Of a stretch of DNA of 64,000 nucleotides, positions 22,390-32,252 are shown one piece after another; the first letter of the stretch is position 1; every line of letters starts with the position of its first letter. The notes beneath the pieces were generated by a model that was not told where the DNA came from, did not search any database, and worked only from the letters and a program-made list of their open reading frames with translations. A program made the position numbers and the translations under genes. The DNA comes from Silene conica (taxonomy: Eukaryota > Streptophyta > Magnoliopsida > Caryophyllales > Caryophyllaceae), in NCBI GenBank assembly GCA_029255685.2, contig CM055315.2:46419705-46483704 (forward strand). Reading direction: 5' to 3'.

Positions 22390-23558
22390 TGAGTCTGGAT
22401 ATCATCAACAGTGACAATGTTTCCAACTGTTCGAAGAGCGGGTATAAGAACGGATGGAGAAGGATGACTGCAAGTTCAACAGCGTGGTAAGACACTGAGG
22501 TTCAACATACAAAATAAAACGCAACACGAAAGCATAATGCGACATATACAATAAAAGCTCGACCAGTCGGGGTACTACATTGGCCTCAATTACAGACTGG
22601 ATCTTGTCAGTAGGACCGTCAGAGAGATATGACAATGCCCAGCAAGCATCTGTAAGGATTTGGTCATCATTTGAATGGATAAGCCGCTCAAGGACTGGAA
22701 GAGCAGGACTTGTCTGTAAAACACAGTTTAAACATAAGAAAGGTTAGTTCTATCAATCATTTCACAATGAAGAGACAAAATGGAGATTCACCCCAGAGCA
22801 AGCATAAGAGGGAAACGGGAAACCTGTTCAAATAATGGTTGTGGCTTCCCTCTGCAAAAATTCGACAAAGTCCATGTGGCATTTCGCAACATAGATAGTT
22901 TGGCCTGCTCATCGAACAGAGCCAATAATGGCAGTAATGCACCTTGAGAAAGGACGAGATCACGACATTTTGGTGAATCCCCAGCATTATTACCTAACGC
23001 CCAGACCGCCTGAAGTGACTACGAAACTAGTCAAGCACAAAACAACATCTAGATAATCAAGTAATTAGTAAACACAGTAATAAGCACAAGTGAAAACTAG
23101 GTAGTGGTTAGTTTGCCATATCTATGATATGCTTAAATTTCATGGTTCACTACACGTCATAGCCCCCATAGTCTAGTGTCTAGAGGATTATGATATGCTT
23201 TAAATATTTTGAAATCTCAAACAGTATGTACACAAGCAAGCATTAAACCATACCTGCTCACGAACATCGTCACTTGGTGAACTAAGAAGCTTGAAAAAAA
23301 GAGGTACAACTCCATGATTAATGACCGTCTGGGTGTTCTCAAATGTCCCAGAAGCAATGTTTGTAAGCGCCCAAGCTACCTCAAACTGAACAGAGCAAGT
23401 AATGAGTGGATTTGTCATTGAATTCAATCACAGGAATCTAGCAACAGTGGTCAAGAAAACAAACCTGAAGTTGAGGATAATCATCTCTCCTCAAAAAATC
23501 AACAAGACGAGGAACAACTCCAGATTGAACAACTTCCTCAATTGGAGGATTGCGTTCT
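22390..23558 (-). pseudogene. Captured importin subunit alpha fragment (five exons)
   Basis: On the minus strand five exons with GT..AG borders encode consecutive armadillo repeats of the nuclear import adaptor importin-alpha: about 23,463-23,558 (SGVVPRLVDFLRRDDYPQLQ), 23,255-23,385 ([20 protein letters not shown]), 22,826-23,010 ([33 protein letters not shown]), 22,549-22,713 ([18 protein letters not shown]) and 22,390-22,468 ([13 protein letters not shown]). The importin-beta-binding N-terminus and the C-terminal repeats are missing. Introns are kept, so capture was from genomic DNA. Each exon is open as read. No promoter or start is evident. It is a fragment, not a working gene. Confidence 0.93.
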
Positions 23559-24300
23559 GTAGGAGAAGCAATTCATATAAGACTATGAGCAGTTCTCACG
23601 AATTCAATATAATTAATATCAGTTTAAAATGATCGATAAGCATGAAATAATTTGACGCAAAAACAAGGCATATTTTCATCAACATAAACACTACTGCCCA
23701 GAGAAAAAGACGGAAAAAGGGCACCATCAATTTCCCGTAAATCCAAAAATACCCAGAAAATGAATCAGTTGGTTTCCAGAATTAGGGTTCGTTGCCTAGA
23801 AAATTTACCAATTAAAATCAATTGAATATACCCATCAATTGAATTAACAATCAATTACATATAAACCGAATTAAACTTACCCTAAATCAAATTAAGCAAA
23901 GAATTAAATACATATACCAAATTGAACAAGAATTGGTCGGAGAAAATACCCGATTGCGCAGAATTAGGGTTGTTCGTCGTCAGCAGTAACAATAATCAGC
24001 GATGGAATTGATATTGATGAACTGATTGATGAATTAGGGTTGTTCGTCGTTGTGGCTCTCGTTCAATATGGCAAAATTTATATTGATGATAGAGCGAAAT
24101 TGTTGAAGCTTGAATTGCAATTGATATTGCTGATAGAGGTAGGAGTAATATAATTTGTTTAATTAATACAAGAGTAATATAATTTACGAGTAATATAACT
24201 TACGAGTAATATAATTTATTTAATTAATATTTTAAGTATAAGTTTTTGGAATACGAGTTATATAATTTAAGAGTTTAGGTAATATTGTATATAGCGCCAA
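23559..24300. other. CACTA interior without recognised genes
   Basis: AT-rich sequence right of the captured exons. It includes two similar 'gaattagggttgttcgtcgt' blocks (about 23,961 and 24,030) that might come from the 5' leader of a captured gene. No coding similarity is seen. Confidence 0.4.
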
Positions 24301-24319
24301 AACTATAAGTTTTGCGCCA

Positions 24320-24543
24320 AATTTTAGTTGAATAAATGGCAACGGTCATTACAAAACCGTTGCCTTAATTGTGTACAAAAAATATATATGGCAACGGTTT
24401 CTGGGTGGACCGTTGCCGTATGAGTTTTTTCTCTAGATTCGGCAACGGTTGTTGTTAACAACCGTTGCCTTTTCTAATTGGCAACGGTTATTTTTAATGA
24501 CCGTTGCCATTTGTCCATGCCTAAAGTCATTTCTGTACTAGTG
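24320..24543. repeat. CACTA right TIR and subterminal repeats
   Basis: GGCAACGGT/ACCGTTGCC boxes recur about eight times up to the terminal CTAGTG, mirroring the left end. Confidence 0.9.
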
Positions 24544-25831
24544 AAAGTATTCAAACTCAAACCAATCCTTCAAGATAGTTCTATTTCAAGAAAACCTTTC
24601 TTTTCCAATTATTTCAACATCGGTATAACTTTGGATAGAGGCCGTATGAAATGGATACACTCGCCCCAAACCGGATAAGACGAGAGTCACCAAATCATGT
24701 ACTAAAACTGTCCTAACATCCCGAGTGTGCACACCCCTCTAAGGGCCAACCCCAAAGAGGAAGATAAGAGGACGGGGTCTCGATCAGCTAACCCCCATCA
24801 AAAGCTCTGTATAGGAAATCCCTTTCACTAGGGATAACCTACCCCTCTACCAAAACCGTTTCAACCAATATGAAATTCCGTTTCCAAAACAAAAACCATT
24901 TCCTCAACATTTGATAAGTCATTGCAAACTTGTAGAAAGCAAAACGGTTTTGGATTTCCGAAAATCATAATTACTCATTTCTTATCAAATACATTATCCT
25001 TTCCAGAGATTAAAACAAATAAATCCTTGTCCATAATCATTTGTAAGGTAAGTTCAAACAATATAGATACTTAATATAACAAAAGATATCAACATACAAG
25101 ATAGAAAACAATTCATACGGTTTATCAATAGAGTACGCAAACGGTGTTTTCCCTTACCTTGCATGCGGTTAAAGGTTAGAGAGCCTCTTCTACGAATCCC
25201 GACTTTAGTGTAGAAATCAAGTGTTATGCAAGTTCCTCCTCTTGTTCTTTCTTCTTCTCCCTCACGTCTCCCTCACGTCTCCCTCTCCTCCTTCTTTCTT
25301 ATTTTTTTTTTGTTGTGTTTGTATGTGTTTAAAATCTGAATATTTGCTTATAGGAGGATGGAGAAGGTGTCTTTTAATTGGTGTTGAAAATTGGAAAAGA
25401 GGGGATATGGGGAAGGGGGGTGGCGACACAAATGGGGGACAAAGGGGAAAAGAATCTTCTCATGCATTGGCCAAATCTTTTAGCATGCATTGGTCCATTT
25501 GTCTAGAGTTTACGATTAATGATTACGTGACGGAAAAGATGCATGCGACGGTTTTACGTACGTAATTCTCGGTTTTAATTAAACCATACCCGGATTTAAT
25601 TAGTACTCGAGCTTAAATAAAAATTATCCGTTAAAAATTATTACGGATATTGCGGGTATTATACCTGTATTTCCTTTTTTTTTATGCGTTAGTGTATCTA
25701 TAATAGCAGACATCGGATCTATCACATTCATTTATGTACCTATGCGTGACAATGTGTTTTATATCATCCCCGTTAGGTTGTTGCTAAACGGTAGTTTTTG
25801 TAAACATTGTTATGTTCGCTAAACTGGGCAG

Positions 25832-28800
25832 TGAAGTCTTTGGGGGTAACGGTACTCAGTGTTTGGGTCTGACTTCTGATCAGTTGTCACTGACGTTTTA
25901 TTTGTGAGTAATATGAGTAAAAAAAATGGTTGTTGAGGATAATATATGTGTATGATAATGCCAGTTTAATGGGTATTTTGATGTCATGAGCAGTAAAAGA
26001 ATATTTAATGACGTTTATGCGTCGAGCGTATCTATAATGGCAAACATTGTACCTATCATACTGACTGATGTACATATATGTGTTAATGTTTTGCAGTGAG
26101 GTACTAGTCAGGAGTAAATACTTCCAATTGAGACGGTGTGATCTGAAGTCCTTGATTGTAGACACAAAGATATCTTCAAATGTGATTAATTTCTGGGCTC
26201 ACATTTTGAATATCAGGGAGGAGTTAAAAGCTGCTTCGTCCCCATTGCGGATATATGCTTTTGTTAATCATGATGTAAGTCATTCAATTTGTCTCTATAT
26301 TAGATAAAAAGGATTTTGTAATGATGGTCACTGAATGTTAATTTGGATTTTCTTTCATAACTTTTAGGGAATTACATGTCAAGATAGTACCGACTACGAG
26401 AAATTGAAACTGGTGAGATATATAGATGTTTATATGTTATAGGTGGTTAAGTTTGCGGGTAATAGCTGTTAGGGTTTGGTTGTTCTTGTGGTTTTAATTA
26501 AGGCTTCTACATGTTTTGATAAATACAGATGTTCTGATGTTCTTTCCATTCACATCTAGCCAGCCTCATCTTATTTGCGTCAACTTCATGACCCGAAAAA
26601 TCGAAGTTCTCCATCCAATGCATCATATGACAATAAACTTCATCAAATCTGTCCAGGACGTGGTTAGTATTTCAATTCATTCTTTTTGTTGTTTTTGTTT
26701 GAATGGCTGGTATATATGGATATGTGCATCATTAATAAATCCGTCGACATGTGTTTTTTGATATCCCCATAGCGGAGGTTTATCCAACGTGAGATGGTAG
26801 CTAGGTCAAGCAGATTCAGGGAAGTCCAATTTTTCAAATGTGAAGAGTATTTGCCCAAAACGCACGCGATGGATAATGTGGATGACGGTATATACCTGAT
26901 GTGTTACATGGAGACGTATGCAGGGGGCCGACTAGCCCTTAAAGGACAAGTTATCAATGTAAGAAGGGGTCCGTATGTTAGTTGACACAGTAATAAGCGA
27001 AATAGATATGTATTTCTGTATTAACATGGTACCATGCCTTGCAATGTGCAGTCCAGGCCAGAAGCCGCGGTGGACAAGATCCTATTCAAACAGAAGTTGA
27101 AGTACTGTTTTGCTATAATCTCATGCACTGAAAACGAAATAGCAAAACAAGTTATGGTGGCTGCAAGGCGTCTTAACATTAAAACCGGGTAAGCAAACTG
27201 TTCTCACTACTAAAGATATCTTATTCATTCATGTGTTTTAAAGATATCTTATTCATTCATGTGTTTTAATTGATAACGATTGTGGGTGTTTGGACTTAAT
27301 ATTATCATTCATGTGTTTTAAAGGAAGCAAGCTGTTGAACATGACGTGAAGTATTCAGATGCGCAACTATTGGATTACGCGTTTCTTCAGGCCAAGGGAG
27401 ATGCAGAAGCACAGTAAATACCATTTGTTTTAGTTTTCATATTAAATTAGTTGGTTTTCAGGTATTAGTTCTTATTTGGGTATCTGTGTGTTCCATTATG
27501 CTGATATTTCGGATGCGTCTTTTTTTTTGACAGTGAGGTAGTGGTTGATCCAAATTTTGGGCAAGTAACAAAGATGGGGTTATCTTCTTTGAAACCTCGA
27601 AAATGGATTAGTGATATGGTTTGTGTGCTATGTCCTAACTCCTAAGCCATATTATGTTCCTGACTATCTGCATTTTATTTTTTCGTACTGGTTATTATAG
27701 TGATTTTTTCTCCTTTTTATTTTATAGGTGATTGATCTGTTCGGAATTTACTCAACGTTCCTATCACCGGAGCTGTTATACGTTCCAATAATCGCACGGG
27801 TGAGTATGACCTATTTATTAGTTTTGATTTGCAGTTTTGTCAGGTAGTTTGTCGGGGGTGTCTGTCAAGTATCTGGAATGTTTTTTAAGATTGTTATTAA
27901 TCACAGCACCTTAATCCAAAGAAAGATAAGACACTTGGGCGCAACTACATAAAGACGTTATATATGCCAAAGGACGGGACGTGTGTCAAAGCCGTAAGTA
28001 TTTTTACTCACTCATTAAAGTATCAATTTAGGGTATTGAATACGGCGAGTAATGCTGTTTGTTTAGTCAACTTAGTAGTATAGCATTTTGTGTTTTCAGA
28101 TCTTTATACCTATCATTGAAAACGAGCATTGGTTCCTTTGCGTTTGTGATTTGGATATGAAGCAGAATTATATTCTGAACTCATTACAAACTAAAAACAG
28201 TCAAGCTGACGTGGATATTGCTGCAGAAGTGGTACGTATCATTACAATATGGTGGTTGTGAACAGGTGTCCATTTTAATTTTTAGATGCAAACGTATATG
28301 GTAAATATGGTTGTTGTTTCTGTGTCTGGTAGGTACGGAATGTCGTCGAGATTTTATGCCGATCAAATGGGTACAAACACTTTGCAAGTGTCCCTCTAGC
28401 TGAATTCACATATTTTTCTACCCCTCAACAACAAAATGTGTAAGTACAAACTGTTTTATTCTTTTTGACGCATTCTGATTACATCAGAAGGTATTTTTTC
28501 TAATTAGATTTTTCTGTTTTGTTGATGGTGGCGAAGGCATGATTGTGGTGTTTATGTTCTGAAATGGTTGGAAGCTGGCCGCAACAGATCTCTGTGGGAA
28601 GATAAGGGATATTATAAGGTTTGTGTATATTTTGGTTGTTCATCTACTTCACATTTTTATGATGTTATACGATGATGTTTGTCATTTTAATTTTCTGATG
28701 CAATGTTGGTTTTGTTTGAGCACGAATTTTGTTTAAGATGGGTTAACGAACACGGGTTAGCTTTTGTATTTACACTGCATCATCATTGTTGTGAGCAAGT

Positions 28801-29180
28801 TGTAGTTCAGGGGTTTTATATGGTTTTTATAATGGGGTTCATGTGTTTTGTTGGAAATCTGCTGGTTAATATGACCGTTAAAGACGCACGCTTATGACAA
28901 TGATTAGCAAGGAAAGGGTTTAAATGTATTCAACCTTCCTTGTGTGATAGAAACATGTGTTTCTATGTTTCAAAAATCATGTTGTTTTCCCTATATACAT
29001 ACACAGGCGATGGCTGCGTATAGGAAGACGGTTGCAGTTCGATTGTTACGATGGCAGGAAAACAAAAGAAAGGTATAAACGCCAATTCACTGTTTCTTCA
29101 TTGATTATTATTTCCCATCAGGTTAAATGTCGTGTGTTTTTTGATATCTCTGATCGTAATGACTTATGCAGATTTTCTAG
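25832..29180 (+). pseudogene. Ulp1-like cysteine peptidase gene, 3' exons: two tandem Ulp1 (C48) folds
   Basis: GT..AG exons chain in frame from the exon ending at 12,945: 25,832-25,903; 26,097-26,274; 26,368-26,412; 26,529-26,662; 26,773-26,958; 27,052-27,188; 27,324-27,413; 27,534-27,618; 27,728-27,799; 27,907-27,993; 28,100-28,231; 28,333-28,439; 28,537-28,618; 29,007-29,072; 29,172-29,180. Fold 1 (LRRCDLKSL..VINFWAHIL; HLICVNFMTRKIEVLHP; NVDDGIYLMCYMETYAG) has lost the DCG cysteine. Fold 2 (LSSLKPRKWISDMVIDLFG; ENEHWFLCVCDLD; TPQQQN; HDCGVYVLKWLE) keeps His (28,127), Asp (28,148), Gln and Cys (28,544). The family cleaves SUMO-like modifiers; the substrate here is unknown. These exons look intact, but the first exon carries stops. 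Confidence 0.87.
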
Positions 29181-30534
29181 TTCATGGAAGTGCGCAATGA
29201 GTAGGAGGGTGTCATGGAAGTGTCGTACGAGTCTAGTGAGGAAATACCGTTTGGGTCAATATGATCGTAATTTGTTGTGTAATTTTTTCGTAAGGCACAT
29301 GTTGTTTTGGTGCAACAAATTCAGATCTGTTTGATCACAAGTATACTTACATAATGTAAAAAATGGAAGAATGAACGAACGAACTAACGAATTGAGGATG
29401 GCGGGATGTCGAAAGCAGTGTATATAATGAGAATTCAAGTCTTGGCGTGTAATTGATGTGGCCTATTGACTCATTTTTAGCTTTTTACTGGTAACAGGTC
29501 AGTATGATCGTTTGATTTGAGGAATCAATCACATAGTTTTTGCACCCAACAAATTTTAATAATAAAAAATTAGTCAGATACATATTTTGTATACTGTAGG
29601 TACATATACAAAGCGTGCAGATGCATAAATTAATCTAAGCGTAGCACATTGTGAATAACTACGTGTGTTATAAGGCAGATAGTTGCGGTTACAACCCCAA
29701 TCATGAAAAGTTCATATCGCCCAGAAGCACCCTTATTAATTAGTAATATTATGTTATGACACTATCAAGAAAAGTGTTTTAAGGCGGGCACCATCAGCGA
29801 TTTGATGATCATAATCATTAGTAATATTATGTTTATGACACCATCATGCCATCATTTTTTTAAATGAGTAGTTAAATGTGCATATCCCCTAGAAGGATCC
29901 CCTTTAAATTAAAAAAAAAATCGCTGTTAAATTACAAAAACTGGCAATGGATTTCGATGATGTCAATATGATCGTTTTTGTTTTGAGGAACGGTTTAACG
30001 CCCTAAAAAGGTCGTGTGTCATAAAAAGTATATAGATACACATTTTTGTATATTGTAGGTACATTTATGAATCGGGCAGATTTAGCAGCTATTTTAAATT
30101 TTTTACGAGCGGCTACTAAAAGGAATGCATTTGTCAGCTATTTTAAATTTTACGAAGCGACTACTAAAAGGAATGCACAAATTTAGTGATTGTATATCAA
30201 AAATCTGTAGATACACTTATTGTATGTTGTAGGTACAGGTATAACAAGAAATCGACAGCCACAAATATTTGATAAATCCAAAACATAAAATTCTACTTTA
30301 TTTTGTTTATGTTGATCCAGAGTAGCATTCGAAGTCTTCTGCGAGCAATCACCATGAGCAATTCTTTTGATCTCAGAATCAATCACATATGTTTATATCT
30401 GTCAAATCCATACACCATAAAAAATGTGTTAAATTCATATACAATTATGGGCAAGTAAGAAATCAAATAAAGATGCACATAATTTGAGAAATTGAGTAAG
30501 ATATATTACAGCAATCAGAAACATTGGGTACTAG
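29181..30534. other. Spacer between the two convergent MULE genes
   Basis: About 1.35 kb with no convincing coding. It presumably holds the 3' untranslated regions of both genes. A TAGATACA..TGTAGGTAC motif occurs three times (about 29,576, 30,033, 30,208), and two similar 'ggaatgcac/t' blocks occur at 30,121 and 30,170. Confidence 0.6.
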
Positions 30535-31074
30535 GATTTATCCTTTCCCAGGCCAATTCCGACTATCATGGAATCCCATTTCGCCACAAGCATTGCATTT
30601 TCTCGGAGGTTTCTTATGTTCATTTGTAGCTTGTTCCTTTCGGGATTTAAATCGCTTTCCAGATCCTTTAGTTTTTGACTGTATAGGAGGTAAGACGACA
30701 ACTTCAGTCGGTATTTTTGTACCCAACAACATTTCAAGTTCCTTATTTTTGTCCCTCAACTTATCAGCCTTGCTTCTGGAAATGCTACACTCAGGTATAT
30801 CACTTGGTGAGGTAAGTTTGTCCCTGAAACTTTTAAGGATACTCATTAAATCGTCCACATATTCGGGCTGCTGTTCAGCGACTGTCACACACGAGAATAC
30901 TTCAGACCATAGGTTCCCAATCTTGGTTTTCTGTACATCTAAGGTGTTGCAATCTTAAAAATCACTTTTATTCATGTTTTAACAAGGTATGCAATTTATG
31001 AAAGACTGAAAAACCCTAGGACTGCATGAAGGCGACTGCACGTTCCTCCATCTAGGGCTTCTCCAAGTGCTTCC

Positions 31075-32252
31075 ATGGCTCGATCAAGATCAGCATCACC
31101 TAAATCTCACAACAAAAACAATAATAATAGTCACAAACAAGGATCCAATGGCAGTAGTGGCAATGAGAAACAGAAAGGGCCAGAGGAAGAGAATGTACGA
31201 CGTACTAAGGCTATGCATGAAGTCAACCCTATCACGGGGCTGTCATTTGAAGATGAAGAGAATCCAGAGGATAATTTTGAACTAGTTACTAAGCGCAAGA
31301 AGAAAAAGAGTACAGCCCCTGATGGTAAAGCAAAGGAAACAGAACATGTTGCTGTGTTAGACGAGGAGGAGGAAAATCTATTCCAATTTACAGCAGAGGA
31401 TACACAGGAGGAGATTGAATACTGGAAACACGCCATTTATTGTTTTGTCCAAGGGGCTAACCCTCCCTGGGAAGTGCCTAATGGTTATGTGCATAGGGTT
31501 TGGGGCAAGCATGGTATTCATAAGGTATCCTTTCTCCCTAATGGCATATTTATGGTAAGATTTAAGGAATTACAGGGTAAGGAGGCAGTCTTGGGGGATG
31601 GTTATCACATGTTTGATAACAAACCCTTGATAGTAAAGGAATGGCAGGAAAATATAGATTTGCTCAAAGAGGATGTGAAAATTGTTCCAGCATGGATTAG
31701 GTTTCATGGATTGCCCTTGAAATTTTGGGGTAAATGTTTACCTATCATTGCTGGTATGATAGGAACCTACATCAAGTCTGATCAGGCAACTGCACAAAAA
31801 ACACGACTAGGATTTGCTAGGGCTATGGTTTAACTTAAAGTAGGGCAACAATTCCCCCTACTGTCAGGTTCAAGGATGAGCATGGGGTAGTCATTGCAGT
31901 AAAAGTCGAATATGAATGGAAACCACTCATTTGTGATCATTGTAAAGGAATGGGACATGAAAGCAAAACTTGTCGTAGACTTGCTCCTGCAAAACCAAAG
32001 GGGGCACCTAAGAAAATATGGCAGCCTATTCCACAAAATCAACCTATTTTATCTGAGAAAGAGTTCCCTGCCTTACCTAGCAACCATCCACCTCAGAAAA
32101 TACTAGTTCCTACATCAGGGGCTGTCACTCCAGTAGGGACTAAAGAGGATGAAGGTCTTGGGACAAGGCTTGAAGGACAGCAGAGTCAGGAAGAGGATGA
32201 TGTTCCTGTTCATGATACTGGTAACCCTTTCAAACTAGGTTCTCATGAATAG
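31075..32252 (+). pseudogene. LINE ORF1 (nucleic-acid-binding, DUF4283-like and zinc knuckle)
   Basis: ATG 31,075 opens a basic, serine- and asparagine-rich N-terminus, then an acidic stretch, then a DUF4283-like RNA-binding region (EIEYWKHAIYCFVQGANPPW; GIFMVRFKELQGKEAVL; VPAWIRFHGLPLKFWG) and a knuckle CDHCKGMGHESKTC. A TAA at 31,831 and a shift near 31,855 break it. It ends at 32,252, overlapping the ORF2 start by 8 nt. The protein would coat LINE RNA in the transposition particle. Confidence 0.88.

Larger units (their letters stand above)
20943..24543. mobile_element. Non-autonomous CACTA element carrying host gene fragments
   Basis: The ends are CACTAGTACAGAAATGTCAT and the inverted ATGAC..GTACTAGTG form (CACTAGTACAGAAATGAC when reversed). 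The 3-bp TSD AAA (20,940-20,942 and 24,544-24,546) is confirmed by the empty site in the other LTR (about 13,530). Length is 3,601 bp. Both ends carry dense GGCAACGGTT/AACCGTTGCC subterminal repeats. No transposase is present. The interior holds an importin-alpha fragment and a LINE scrap, so it is a gene-capturing passenger mobilised in trans. Confidence 0.95.
12964..25663 (-). mobile_element. Ty3/gypsy chromovirus (Tekay-like), full length, nested
   Basis: Two LTRs (12,964-14,639 and 20,372-25,663, the latter enlarged by a CACTA element) are flanked by the exact TSD CCTGT (12,959-12,963 and 25,664-25,668). On the minus strand the order is 5' LTR, tRNA-Met primer-binding site (20,355-20,367), a leader ORF, gag, protease, reverse transcriptase, RNase H, integrase with chromodomain, polypurine tract, 3' LTR. 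The C-terminal chromodomain and domain order place it among chromoviruses; Tekay is my best clade guess. Excluding the CACTA it is about 9.1 kb. By-eye LTR comparison finds roughly a dozen substitutions plus one 11-12-bp duplication in about 1,680 bp, so insertion is recent. Confidence 0.93.
20372..25663 (-). repeat. Gypsy 5' LTR split by a CACTA element
   Basis: Segments 20,372-20,942 and 24,547-25,663 together match the intact LTR at 12,964-14,639. An 11-12-bp duplication of 'ctccctcacgt' at about 25,260-25,280 explains the slight length difference. Confidence 0.93.

Noticed and set aside
22390..23558. A host importin-alpha gene on the minus strand
   Set aside because: Only five internal exons are present, with no start, importin-beta-binding region or C-terminus, and they lie wholly within a CACTA element with a TSD and an empty sister site.
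28703..28897. A separate 64-codon plus-strand gene
   Set aside because: It lies in the intron between the exons at 28,537-28,618 and 29,007-29,072 and has no domain.
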